NCBI GenBank assembly: GCA_018334875.1
Contig: JAGXLC010000011.1
Coordinates: 1 to 34,187, forward strand
Reading direction: 5' to 3'
From: Bacteroidales bacterium
Lineage (GTDB): Bacteria > Bacteroidota > Bacteroidia > Bacteroidales > UBA12077
DNA: 34,187 bases
This document shows, piece after piece, positions 1 to 7,181 of the stretch. Under the pieces are notes generated by a model, which saw only the letters and a list, made by a program, of their open reading frames with translations, was not told the origin of the DNA and ran no database searches. The position numbers and the translations under genes were made by a program. Position 1 is the stretch's first letter; every line of letters starts with the position of its first letter.

Positions 1-205
1 GTCCTACTGTGATAGGCAGTATAACACCGGGAAAGAGAACCGTATTTCTCAAAGGTAGAATGGGCACAGTATCCGGTACTTCTACCTTGTTCATGGATTC
101 TTCCTGCTCATCTGTAACCAAAGGTATAAATTCCGCTTTTTCGGTATCTTCGTCAAATAAGATCAAATCTTGCCAATCGTTTTTTTGATGTTTTTTCCTG
201 CTCAT
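1..205 (-). CDS. lon: Lon protease, N-terminal fragment (runs off the left edge)
   Basis: The complement of the first 205 bases encodes 68 residues starting MSRKKHQKNDWQD. It continues into VPILPLRNTVLFPGVILPIT, the hallmark opening of the Lon N-terminal substrate-binding (LAN/PUA-like) domain. Lon is the ATP-dependent serine protease that degrades misfolded and regulatory proteins in the cytoplasm. Bacteroidetes Lon proteins carry a charged leader of about 40-50 residues before this motif, as here. The AAA+ and protease domains lie outside the window, so completeness cannot be judged. The ATG at 203-205 is the first start and fits the family. No clear Bacteroidetes promoter was found upstream. 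Confidence 0.9.
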   Translation of the reverse strand, partial: MSRKKHQKNDWQDLILFDEDTEKAEFIPLVTDEQEESMNKVEVPDTVPILPLRNTVLFPGVILPITVG

Positions 206-536
206 ATTTTACCTTGCTTGTCCTTTAGATTTTACTGTCAAAATGACGTTAGTGAAAAAATATTCTATATTATGTTGGATTGTCAATAGTTATGCCAAAA
301 CATCCTACAGAATCCACCATTCTGTTTTATAACGGTAAACCGGCGTGTTGGCGGGAAAATGTAGGGGCCGGGTAACTATTGGAATTGTCTGTATTTACTG
401 GTTCTGTGAAATATTTCAGTCTGTATGTCCGTTCTAAACCCAGAAACCGGCCTTGTAAACATTAAAGAGAAAAGATTTTCCCCACTGTAATCATCAAAAA
501 GAATACAATTCTTGATAGAAGGAGACCGGATTTAAT
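206..536. other. Non-coding stretch upstream of lon
   Basis: About 330 bases without a convincing gene between the lon start and the terminator of rpmE2. It should hold the lon promoter, but I found no TTTG-N19-TAnnTTTG match on the minus strand. A weak 7-bp hairpin (arms ACAGAAT and ATTCTGT at 307-325) followed by TTT is the only local structure seen. Confidence 0.5.
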
Positions 537-566
537 CAAAAAAAGCCCCGTTTTGGGGCTTTTTAT
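537..566 (-). terminator. Rho-independent terminator of rpmE2
   Basis: The arms AAAAAGCCCC and GGGGCTTTTT enclose a short GTTTT-type loop directly past the rpmE2 stop. The A-tract and T-tract make it symmetrical, so it could stop transcription from either side. Confidence 0.85.
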
Positions 567-577
567 TCATGAAGAAA

Positions 578-856
578 TTATTGATTGCTCTTGTTTCTTC
601 TTTTTTCGTAATGTTTTTTGTATTTGTTCATGAATTTATCAACCCTACCTGTACTGTCTACCAATTTCCTCTTACCTGTATAAAAAGGATGAGAGGTATC
701 GGAAATTTCCAGTTTAACCAGGGGATATTCATTTCCATCATCCATGGTGATGGTATCTTTGGTATTCACCGTTGATCTCGCCGTAAAGGTATCCCCGTTT
801 GACATGTCTTTGAATACCACCAATCTATAATTTTTGGGATGGACGTCCTTTTTCAT
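578..856 (-). CDS. rpmE2: 50S ribosomal protein L31, type B
   Basis: 92 residues starting MKKDVHPKNYRLVVFKDMSN and containing YPLVKLEISDTSHPFYTGK, both signature segments of B-type (zinc-free) L31. L31 is a late-assembling protein of the large ribosomal subunit that bridges to the small subunit. The CxxC zinc motif of A-type L31 is absent, as expected for this class, which in many bacteria is favoured when zinc is scarce. Length is normal for the family. A clean terminator lies immediately downstream. The start is the only ATG giving the family N-terminus. Confidence 0.96.
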   Translation of the reverse strand: MKKDVHPKNYRLVVFKDMSNGDTFTARSTVNTKDTITMDDGNEYPLVKLEISDTSHPFYTGKRKLVDSTGRVDKFMNKYKKHYEKRRNKSNQ

Positions 857-945
857 TTTTCTTTTTTTTGGTTTTTACACAAAATGGATGGCAAAATTAC
901 GGAGGATTATTTGAAAAACAAAACATCAACCATTAAAATCATAAT

Positions 946-1716
946 TTATTCTCTGCCTGCTATTAGAGATAGTAGTCTGAGTATTTCGATGTATAACCAG
1001 ATCAGCGTGATCATGAGCCCAAAAGCACCATACCATTCCAAATATTTCGGAGCTCCTGCCTGGCTTCCCTTATGTATGAAATCGAAATCCAGAACCAGGT
1101 TCAGTGCTGCGATGATTACAATAACCACGCTTATTCCTATGCCGAGTGGTGAGGACTGAAATATGGCAAAATTTACACCAAATAGCCGAAGCATAATGGA
1201 AACAAAATAAAGTAAGGCTACCCCTCCTGTAGCAGCAATCACTCCCATCCGAAATTTTTTGGTAACCTTGATAACTCCGGTCTTATATGCAGCGAGGAGC
1301 GTGAACATGGTTCCGAAGGTTAATCCAACTGCCTGAATGACAATTCCGGAGAATTGCGCTTCAAGTATGGCTGACAGCCCGCCTAAAAATAAACCCTCCA
1401 GGACGGCGTAAAGCGGGGCAGTAATATTGGCCCATGTCCGTTTGAAAATGGTTACCATTGCAAGAATAAAACCGCCGATAGCGCCTCCAATAAGCCAGGG
1501 CATTACCGCAGAAGCTCCTGCTTCCATTGTTGCTGCATTAAAAAACAGCCTCCAGGTATAGAATGCCCCCAGTATTACCAATCCAAACATGAGCAGTGTT
1601 TTATTGACGGTCCCGTCAATGGTCATGACTTCGGCCTGTGTCTGAGTCCGGCTTGCTGTACGGAACATTTCTTTTGACAGGACCGGATTGGTCGATCGAG
1701 CTATTCTGTTATTCAT
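946..1716 (-). CDS. Bax inhibitor-1/YccA family membrane protein
   Basis: 256 residues with about seven hydrophobic membrane helices after a polar N-terminus (MNNRIARSTNPVLSKEMFR). The segment IDGTVNKTLLMFGLVILGAF and a C-terminus ending in charged residues after the last helix match the prokaryotic BI-1/YccA-like subgroup. BI-1 (TMBIM) proteins are inner-membrane proteins; the structurally studied bacterial member BsYetJ is a pH-sensitive calcium leak channel. Activity here is not proven. The acidic residues of the leak pore were not mapped. It stands alone between rpmE2 and the glycosyltransferase, all on the minus strand, with gaps of about 90 and 120 bases, so it is probably its own transcription unit. 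Confidence 0.88.
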   Translation of the reverse strand: MNNRIARSTNPVLSKEMFRTASRTQTQAEVMTIDGTVNKTLLMFGLVILGAFYTWRLFFNAATMEAGASAVMPWLIGGAIGGFILAMVTIFKRTWANITAPLYAVLEGLFLGGLSAILEAQFSGIVIQAVGLTFGTMFTLLAAYKTGVIKVTKKFRMGVIAATGGVALLYFVSIMLRLFGVNFAIFQSSPLGIGISVVIVIIAALNLVLDFDFIHKGSQAGAPKYLEWYGAFGLMITLIWLYIEILRLLSLIAGRE

Positions 1717-1839
1717 AGTTTAAGTTTTTGATTTTTTCTTCAAACTTCATACCCTTTTGGATTTGATCAGTTGTTCCTGTACAGGATTTTCTTCACAACT
1801 TTTTGTTTTCATCTTTATTATGCCGATGTATAAGAAAAA

Positions 1840-2799
1840 TTAACCCTCAAAGTTGATTTTATCTTTAATATAATAATGATTTCGGCTTTCGGAATTTCTG
1901 GATACCAATTCCCCCAAAAAGCCTGCAACGAATAATTGTGTTCCGATAATCATGCAGGTAAGCGCTATATAAAAATAAGGACTGTCAGTGACCAGTCTTG
2001 CGGAGATGCCATGAGCCAGAAAATACAATTTGTGTGCACCCAGCCACAGAGCCGCCAAAAAGCCAATAATGAAGATAACGGTGCCTATGGTACCGAAAAG
2101 ATGCATGGGCCTTTTGCCAAATTTGGTAATGAAGATAATGGACATCAGATCCAGAAAACCTTTGATGAATCTGTCTAAGCCAAACTTGGTCTTCCCATAT
2201 TTTCTTTTCTGATGTTTCACCACTTTTTCCCCTATCTTGCTGAAACCTGCTCTTCGAACCAATACGGGAATATACCGGTGCATTTCTCCGTAGACTTCTA
2301 TGTGCTTTACTACCTCATTTCTGTATGCTTTCAATCCGCAATTAAAATCGTGTAATTTGATTCCTGTGACGAAGCGTGCCGTTTTGTTGAAAAACTTACT
2401 GGGTATCCTTTTGGATAAAGGATCGTGTCTCTGTTTTTTCCATCCCGATACAAACTCATATCCCTCTTCTTTGATCATCCGGTATAATTCCGGTATTTCA
2501 TCCGGGTTGTCCTGAAGATCGGCATCCATGGTTATGACTACATCGCCTTTTGCCTCTTTAAATCCGAGATGAAGCGCTGCCGATTTGCCATGATTTTTCC
2601 TGAAACAAATCCCTTTAACCGCTGAATATTTGTTGCTTAATTCCTTGATTTTTTCCCAGGAACCGTCCGAGCTTCCGTCGTCTATAAAAATGACCTCGTA
2701 GGTGAATTTGTTTTCATCCATTACCCTCTGTATCCAGTCTGTAAGCTCGGTGAGTGAGCCGACTTCATTGTACAGCGGGATGACGACTGATAAATCCAT
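1840..2799 (-). CDS. Family 2 glycosyltransferase, polyprenyl-phosphate type
   Basis: 319 residues from ATG at 2799; a TTG nine codons upstream is possible but would cut into the strict N-terminus MDLSVVIPLYNE. The GT-A fold motifs are present: VVIPLYNE, IDDGSSDGSW and the metal-binding DADLQD. Two C-terminal membrane helices follow (LFGTIGTVIFIIGFLAALWL and a second ending in LGELVSR). This layout is that of GtrB/ArnC/DPM1-like enzymes, which transfer a sugar from a nucleotide donor to undecaprenyl phosphate on the cytoplasmic face of the inner membrane. The sugar cannot be read from sequence. The start lies 16 bases after the DUF4199 stop, so the two are probably one operon, a pairing I recall from other Bacteroidetes. 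Confidence 0.88.
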   Translation of the reverse strand: MDLSVVIPLYNEVGSLTELTDWIQRVMDENKFTYEVIFIDDGSSDGSWEKIKELSNKYSAVKGICFRKNHGKSAALHLGFKEAKGDVVITMDADLQDNPDEIPELYRMIKEEGYEFVSGWKKQRHDPLSKRIPSKFFNKTARFVTGIKLHDFNCGLKAYRNEVVKHIEVYGEMHRYIPVLVRRAGFSKIGEKVVKHQKRKYGKTKFGLDRFIKGFLDLMSIIFITKFGKRPMHLFGTIGTVIFIIGFLAALWLGAHKLYFLAHGISARLVTDSPYFYIALTCMIIGTQLFVAGFLGELVSRNSESRNHYYIKDKINFEG

Positions 2800-2815
2800 T
2801 AAAAATAATGCTTTT

Positions 2816-3373
2816 TTATTGATCAAATATCGGTTTATCTTTTTTGAGGAATGCAGATGTTATAAGTGAAAATATGAAACCCAGTAATGCATAAGAGAGG
2901 ACAGAGCTTATCAGCATCATGAAGGGAGAGCGAATCTTTCTCTGCATTTCTGTGAAGGTTTCAACCTGATCAGGGGACATACCCTGGTTCAGCATTTCTT
3001 CCTCGAATATTTTCATGCTTTGTTCCAACAATCCGGGGTCAATTACAGCATATAACAAATAAGTGAATATACCTACGATAATGCCGGTGAATACACTTAT
3101 TACTACTCCATAACCCAGTGCTTTGCTATAAGAGATATAACCTTCCAGAAACTGATCTCTGTATGAACGGGTGCCTATAACAATGCCCCCGATAAGAATC
3201 AGGTAATTGATAATGCCGAGGAAGAAATTTTGGTCAATGAGGTTATTGGTTGAATAGAGAAGCAGGGTATAAACAATAAGGACCAATCCGGTGATTAAAC
3301 CATAAGTCATGGTACTTTTAAGATATGTATTTTCCTGTTTTCCTGTGTTTTGAGGTTGACTACTGGTATCCAT
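2816..3373 (-). CDS. DUF4199 family membrane protein
   Basis: 185 residues starting MDTSSQPQNTGKQEN, with four predicted membrane helices: GLITGLVLIVYTLLLY, FFLGIINYLILIGGIVIG, the segment around YGVVISVFTGIIVGIFTYL, and the C-terminal MMLISSVLSYALLGFIFSL. This arrangement with an amphipathic, acidic stretch between helices 3 and 4 (EQSMKIFEEEMLNQG) fits DUF4199, a Bacteroidetes family of unknown function. The frame is open 37 codons further upstream, but that extension overlaps the SRP RNA promoter on the other strand and is not credible. It precedes the GT2 gene by 16 bases, so a role at the membrane linked to polyprenyl-phosphate sugars is possible but only inferred. Confidence 0.8.
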   Translation of the reverse strand: MDTSSQPQNTGKQENTYLKSTMTYGLITGLVLIVYTLLLYSTNNLIDQNFFLGIINYLILIGGIVIGTRSYRDQFLEGYISYSKALGYGVVISVFTGIIVGIFTYLLYAVIDPGLLEQSMKIFEEEMLNQGMSPDQVETFTEMQRKIRSPFMMLISSVLSYALLGFIFSLITSAFLKKDKPIFDQ

Positions 3374-3433
3374 ATCGTTTATATTTTTTTGTAATAATTT
3401 GACAAGCAAAGATAGAATTTTATAGGCAAATGA

Positions 3434-3464
3434 TTTGTTAATAAAAGTAATTTTTCTAACTTTG
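3434..3464 (+). promoter_or_regulatory. Bacteroidetes-type promoter of the SRP RNA
   Basis: TTTG at 3434-3437 and TAACTTTG at 3457-3464 are separated by 19 bases, an exact match to the -33/-7 consensus recognised by the Bacteroidetes primary sigma factor. The RNA is expected to begin about 6 bases downstream, at the CCGGG that opens the SRP RNA helix. Confidence 0.85.
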
Positions 3465-3467
3465 CAT

Positions 3468-3571
3468 TTCCGGGCAAGTCTCATACGACCAGCTCCCGCT
3501 AAATTCCCCCAGGTCCGGAAGGAAGCAAGGGTAGGCGGTTGAGCGGTGCGATATGAGTCGCTTGTCCGGAT
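3468..3571 (+). ncRNA. ffs: Signal recognition particle RNA (4.5S, small bacterial type)
   Basis: About 100 nt that fold into one long hairpin: CCGGGCAAG with TCTCATA on the 5' side pairs with TATGAGTCGCTTGTCCGG on the 3' side. The apical part carries the conserved domain IV core CAGGTCCGGAAGGAAGCA followed by GGGTAGG, including the GGAA tetraloop and the asymmetric loop that binds Ffh. It forms the RNA core of SRP, which targets membrane and secreted proteins to FtsY and SecYEG. The ends are set by the base-paired termini; the exact 5' and 3' nucleotides are uncertain by a few bases. No ffh or ftsY is nearby, which is normal. Confidence 0.95.
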
Positions 3572-3748
3572 TTTATTTCCTGCTATTCTGTATTAACCAA
3601 TTCATGTTTCTCCTGTGTTTTCCCGGCCGGTTGTTTTTACTAACATTTAAGCTGGTAAGCAGATAGAGACCCAGGGGTATCAACTACCGCCTTTCAACGG
3701 GGTAAATAAGGAAATAAAGAAACATTTTATTAAATATTTAAAAAAGAG

Positions 3749-4231
3749 GTGCGTAAAAGTCAACTGCGAATAATTTCCGGGGGCCAAACCGGCGCGGACC
3801 GGGCAGCACTCGATTTTGCCCTGCATTATGGCATAAGCTGCGGCGGTTATTGCCCAAAAGGAAGAAAAGCTGAAGACGGCCCGATTCCGGAGGTCTATCC
3901 TCTTAAAGAACTCCCTTCATCAAGTTATAGCGACAGGACTAAAAAGAATATAGAGGCCTCCGATGGCACCCTGATATTTAAAACAACCCGGTCCGGATTG
4001 GATCGGGGGAGCCATCTGACACTTGAATACTGTAAAAAGATAAACAAACCATGGTTTGTTTATCTTTTAAGAGAACAGCCGGACAAAATTAATCCCGAAC
4101 TTTATAAATGGATTCAGGATCAAAAAATCATGACATTGAATGTAGCCGGTAACAGAGAAAGCAATTCTCCGGGTATCTACCGGTTGGTTTATAAAGTGCT
4201 GGTAGAATTCTATCAGAATTATTTCTCATAG
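3749..4231 (+). CDS. Putative molybdenum carrier / SLOG-fold nucleotide-binding protein
   Basis: 160 residues from a GTG start. The N-terminus carries IISGGQTGADRAALDFA (GGQTGADRAA at about 11-20), the glycine-rich signature of the putative molybdenum carrier family (PF12694), now placed in the SLOG/Rossmann-like superfamily with LOG and DprA-like proteins. The downstream segment TLIFKTTRSGLDRGSHLT, where a second family-specific loop is expected, supports the assignment. The crystallised family member gave the molybdenum-carrier name, but a role in metal transport is weakly supported; SLOG proteins typically bind nucleotides or nucleotide-derived ligands. The gene is preceded by AAGAG close to the GTG. 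Its 3' end overlaps the convergent DJ-1 gene by 13 bases. No molybdenum cofactor genes are in the window. Confidence 0.82.
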   Translation: MRKSQLRIISGGQTGADRAALDFALHYGISCGGYCPKGRKAEDGPIPEVYPLKELPSSSYSDRTKKNIEASDGTLIFKTTRSGLDRGSHLTLEYCKKINKPWFVYLLREQPDKINPELYKWIQDQKIMTLNVAGNRESNSPGIYRLVYKVLVEFYQNYFS

Positions 4232-4752
4232 TGCTTTTTAAGTATATTGATATAATGTTTCATATAAATTGGCAGATCAATAGGTCTTCTGCTTGAAACC
4301 AGATTTTTGTCAATTACCACTGCCTCATCTGTCCAGGTGGCCCCCGCATTCTCCATATCATCTTTGATGGCCGGTGTACTGGTTACTCTTTTTCCTTTGA
4401 GAATGTTTGCAGATATCAAGACCCAGCCGGCATGGCATATCTCTCCGATGGGTTTCTCCTGTTCATTCATCATACGGATGAATTCAGTCACTTGTTTGTA
4501 CCTTCTCAGTTTGTCAGGAGCCCATCCACCGGGCACGAGTATACCGTGATATTCCTCCGGGTCCAGCTCGGAAAAACCTATATTAGCTGTGGCAGGTACT
4601 CCATGTTTACCGTAGTATTGAGCATTGGCTTCCTCACCGGCCAGATGAACGGTAATACCTTCTTCCCTTAATCTGATTACCGGGTACCATAGTTCCAGAT
4701 CTTCGTAACTTTGGTGAACCAGGTTAACGATCTTTAGTTTTGATAAATTCAT
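4219..4752 (-). CDS. DJ-1/PfpI family protein (glyoxalase III / protease-like)
   Basis: 177 residues. The nucleophile elbow is GEICHAGW, with Cys106 and His107 in the position of the DJ-1/PfpI catalytic pair, and the family segment LKGKRVTSTPAIKDDMENAG follows. VPGGWAPDKLR is the usual substrate-pocket loop. Such proteins have been reported as intracellular proteases, glyoxalase III or deglycases acting on methylglyoxal stress; which activity applies cannot be told from sequence. Unusually for this genome, a strong Shine-Dalgarno (AAGAGGAGG, complement of 4759-4767) lies just before the ATG, suggesting efficient translation. The gene overlaps the convergent SLOG-family gene by 13 bases. Confidence 0.9.
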   Translation of the reverse strand: MNLSKLKIVNLVHQSYEDLELWYPVIRLREEGITVHLAGEEANAQYYGKHGVPATANIGFSELDPEEYHGILVPGGWAPDKLRRYKQVTEFIRMMNEQEKPIGEICHAGWVLISANILKGKRVTSTPAIKDDMENAGATWTDEAVVIDKNLVSSRRPIDLPIYMKHYINILKKHYEK

Positions 4753-4758
4753 TTTGAA

Positions 4759-4767
4759 CCTCCTCTT
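4759..4767 (-). promoter_or_regulatory. Strong Shine-Dalgarno of the DJ-1/PfpI gene
   Basis: AAGAGGAGG on the minus strand, 6 bases before the ATG at 4752. Most other genes in the window have no recognisable Shine-Dalgarno, as is usual in Bacteroidetes, so this one stands out and fixes the start. Confidence 0.7.
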
Positions 4768-4968
4768 TTTACAAGTTCAACAGATTATTCGGAACTTTGG
4801 TTCATGGTTTTCTACAATTTGATGATTGAATTTTTAAAAATTATACTGAAAAACTATAAAGTTAATTTGGCAGTACTTTTTCTATGACAATATTTCATGA
4901 AACTGACAGAAGTTGTTTTGGCACAAAATATGTAAATATGGAAATATGTAACTATAAATTTATGAAAT

Positions 4969-5553
4969 ATGATGGAGATAAAAGACATCCGTTCCTTTGA
5001 CGAACTAACTAAAAATCTTGGAGTTAAACAAAGAACATTTTTGCTGTTGTATAAATCCGGAAGTGAAAAGAACGTTTGTGCCTATGAAAATTTGCAGAAG
5101 GCAGCTTCTGCTGCGGAAGAAGACGTAAATGTTCTGGCAGCCGATGTCAAAGAGGTTCGGGATATCCATACCCGCTACCGTATTCAGACAGCACCTACAT
5201 TACTTGAATTTGAAGGGAGTGCTTATAAAAACTCGATTAAGGGATGTCAAAATACCGATTATTATATTGCTCTGTTCAAAAACACCTTGTTCGTATCCCG
5301 TCATAACGGGGAACAAGAACAAAAGCGGGTTGTGGTTTATAGTACCCCGACATGTCCCCATTGCACCAGTCTAAAAAATTATCTGCGAAAAAATCAAATT
5401 CAGTTCAGAGATATTGATGTTTCAAAAGATCAAAAAGTGGCACAGGAATTGGTAAGGAAAAGTGGGCAGCAAGGTGTACCTCAAACGGAAATCAACGGAA
5501 GAATAATAGTGGGTTTCAATAAACAGAAAATTGATGAATTGTTGGAAATATAA
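4969..5553 (+). CDS. Thioredoxin-fold / glutaredoxin fusion protein
   Basis: 194 residues in two thioredoxin folds. Residues about 1-108 form a thioredoxin-like domain with the cis-proline loop QTAPTLLEFEG (Pro76), but the place of the CxxC holds SGSEKNVC, leaving only Cys37, so it lacks a dithiol site. Residues about 119-194 are a glutaredoxin/NrdH-like domain with the active site TPTCPHC (Cys129 and Cys132), cis-proline VPQT (Pro171) and the GF near the C-terminus. The first half may bind partners while the second does dithiol or glutathione-type exchange. Two ATGs are adjacent (4969 and 4972); either is possible. The GroES-like gene follows after 39 bases and may be cotranscribed, suggesting a shared protein-quality role, which is inference. 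Confidence 0.82.
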   Translation: MMEIKDIRSFDELTKNLGVKQRTFLLLYKSGSEKNVCAYENLQKAASAAEEDVNVLAADVKEVRDIHTRYRIQTAPTLLEFEGSAYKNSIKGCQNTDYYIALFKNTLFVSRHNGEQEQKRVVVYSTPTCPHCTSLKNYLRKNQIQFRDIDVSKDQKVAQELVRKSGQQGVPQTEINGRIIVGFNKQKIDELLEI

Positions 5554-5592
5554 GCATAATAACTCAAAGTCGAATACATAAAACGATAAACA

Positions 5593-5880
5593 ATGAAAGA
5601 ATTACAACCACTTAATGAGCAAGTAGTATTGGATGTTACAGAGGAGGAAACCGAACAAAAAACTTCTTCGGGAATTATCATTCCCGATTCAGCGAAAGAA
5701 AAGAAAAAGACAGCCAAAGTTGTTGCTGTTAGCGAAATTGAAAACGCTGCCATTCAAGCCGGTGATTATGTCCTTTATAAGGAATTCTCCGGGGTTGAAG
5801 TAGAGATGGATGACAAGAATTACCTGGTCATTCCTTATGCTGACATTTTGGCCAAGGTTGTGGAGACGGACCAAATCTAA
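5593..5880 (+). CDS. GroES-like co-chaperonin, without an adjacent groEL
   Basis: 95 residues of the Cpn10 family: an opening LQPLNEQVVLDV strand, a mobile-loop region (EQKTSSGIIIPDSAKEKKK) that in GroES contacts GroEL, AGDYVLYKEFSGVEVE as the core barrel strand, and YADILAKVVE at the end. In GroES the mobile-loop GGIVL motif is the GroEL anchor; here it is SGIII. Canonical groES is nearly always followed by groEL, but here an unrelated convergent methyltransferase follows, so this is either a second, divergent co-chaperonin or a genome with split genes. No CIRCE-type inverted repeat was seen upstream. The 39-base gap to the redox fusion gene suggests an operon. Confidence 0.85.
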   Translation: MKELQPLNEQVVLDVTEEETEQKTSSGIIIPDSAKEKKKTAKVVAVSEIENAAIQAGDYVLYKEFSGVEVEMDDKNYLVIPYADILAKVVETDQI

Positions 5881-5905
5881 TGGTTTATTAAGGGAAAATG
5901 TTATT

Positions 5906-5933
5906 ACGGGGGTATTTTTATCCCCGTTTTTTT
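5906..5933 (+). terminator. Rho-independent terminator after the GroES-like gene
   Basis: ACGGGG at 5906-5911 pairs with CCCCGT at 5922-5927 around an AT-rich loop, followed by a run of T. It sits 26 bases past the stop and separates the two convergent genes. Confidence 0.8.
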
Positions 5934-5960
5934 GTTTCGGGTGTTTGGTTGTACAGGATA

Positions 5961-6719
5961 TTAATCCGTTTGTGATCTGGCTCTGTCGCTTTTAGGATTC
6001 AGCAGATTGGTTTTCTTATTCAGGATGTGAACGGTGGTGAAAAATATCAGACCTGCAACCAGAAGAATAATCCAGTGATTGCTGAGTGTAAAGTTCTTGT
6101 TAACTGTTAGGTTTTTGAGAAGATTGAGGTACACGAAAGAAACAATCACTGCGAAAAGGCCCCTGTATTCTCTTCGTATAGACTTTTTAACAGAAAAGGT
6201 GAGATCCGGTTTTTTCCATTTTTTAAATTTTGGAAAAAAAGCAGGGGTTTGCCTGGCCCAGTTTTCAAAGTCATCACCGAATTTTTGCCTGAGGTAATCC
6301 TCTTCGGCAAACATAATTCTTTCATAATACACCCAGAATAAGAGCCCCGCGATAATTATGAACCAAATATTTCCGGTGTAGATGATCAAGCCCATCCACA
6401 TCAAAAAATTTCCCAGGTATAAAGGATGACGGACTGTTGAATAGATTCCGTTCGTATTAAGGGTGTTTGCCACCTGTTTTTTTCTGTTTCTGCCTGAAGT
6501 TCCTTTAGGAACCCAACCGACAACGATGGTTCGCATTGCCAGTCCGGAAACGGATATAAGCAAACAAACAACAGACCACACAATATCGGGATTGTAGAGT
6601 ACAGGAACCTTTTCGACCAATATAACCAGCGTGGCCAATGGGTATAAAATAATGGGTATAAAACTCCTGTTTCGAAAAAGAAAATTGCCTGAATTGTTAA
6701 ATTCCTGGATTAATGCCAT
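5961..6719 (-). CDS. Isoprenylcysteine carboxyl methyltransferase-like membrane methyltransferase
   Basis: 252 residues from ATG at 6719 (MALIQEFNNSGNFLFRNRSF); the frame is open 24 codons further but the shorter form starts cleanly. The catalytic region reads TNGIYSTVRHPLYLGNFLMW, the ICMT/PEMT signature in which the RHP and following residues bind S-adenosylmethionine, followed by YYERIMFAEEDYLRQKFGDDF with the conserved Glu pair. Several membrane helices flank it, and two more lie at the C-terminus. Family members methylate lipids or prenylated groups at the membrane; one bacterial member methylates a lipid A phosphate. The substrate here is unknown. It is convergent with the GroES-like gene and separated by a terminator. 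Confidence 0.82.
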   Translation of the reverse strand: MALIQEFNNSGNFLFRNRSFIPIILYPLATLVILVEKVPVLYNPDIVWSVVCLLISVSGLAMRTIVVGWVPKGTSGRNRKKQVANTLNTNGIYSTVRHPLYLGNFLMWMGLIIYTGNIWFIIIAGLLFWVYYERIMFAEEDYLRQKFGDDFENWARQTPAFFPKFKKWKKPDLTFSVKKSIRREYRGLFAVIVSFVYLNLLKNLTVNKNFTLSNHWIILLVAGLIFFTTVHILNKKTNLLNPKSDRARSQTD

Positions 6720-6844
6720 TGATATAAAAAGTTGTTTGTTTTGGATGCTAAATAAATAAAAACTTTTTATATGATTTGAAAGGCATCCCATTATTTCTTC
6801 CCGGGAACTTGTAAACCAATGAAAAACAGGATATTCATATTATG

Positions 6845-6880
6845 AGACAAGCCTCCTGAATTTTTTTGGGCGGCTTGTCT
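6845..6880. repeat. Perfect 9-bp stem-loop downstream of the ferredoxin
   Basis: AGACAAGCC (6845-6853) and GGCTTGTCT (6872-6880) are perfect inverted arms around an 18-base loop. It lies 27 bases past the ferredoxin stop and may act as its transcription end, though no T-run follows. The outer end GTCTATAATGT resembles the end of the dispersed palindromic repeat found elsewhere in the window. Confidence 0.55.
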
Positions 6881-6906
6881 ATAATGTTTCCAATAGAATT
6901 TTTCCA

Positions 6907-7074
6907 CTATTCCGGATGGATCGCTTCCACCGGACAAACATCCGCACAAGCACCACAATCGGTGCAAATATCCGGATCAATTTTGTAAATATCTCCTTCT
7001 GATATTGCGTCAACCGGGCATTCATCTATGCAAGCTCCACATGCTGTACACTCTTCTGTAATTACGTAAGCCAT
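6907..7074 (-). CDS. 2x[4Fe-4S] ferredoxin, 55 residues
   Basis: Short gene starting MAYVITEECTACGACIDECP and ending CADVCPVEAIHPE. It contains two complete CxxCxxCxxxCP cluster motifs: CTACGACIDECP and CTDCGACADVCP. This is the clostridial/bacterial-type ferredoxin, a soluble low-potential electron carrier, typical of anaerobic metabolism (for example with pyruvate or 2-oxoacid:ferredoxin oxidoreductases). It is near the minimum family length and complete. It stands alone on the minus strand; a stem-loop follows and a palindromic repeat element lies about 110 bases upstream. Confidence 0.95.
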   Translation of the reverse strand: MAYVITEECTACGACIDECPVDAISEGDIYKIDPDICTDCGACADVCPVEAIHPE

Positions 7075-7181
7075 TTTTTTGAAATTTTTATGTGTTAATA
7101 AAATTGATGCAAAAATATGTACCTTTTTTTATCCTCCAAATGACGTGCATCATAATGTTGTTATTTGAACGGATTTTAAAT

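Noticed and set aside
839-1159. 106-codon plus-strand frame across the Bax inhibitor-like gene
   Set aside because: Shadow of the clear minus-strand membrane protein gene.
3374-3484. 37-codon N-terminal extension of the DUF4199 protein
   Set aside because: It overlaps the SRP RNA and its promoter on the other strand and adds no family sequence.
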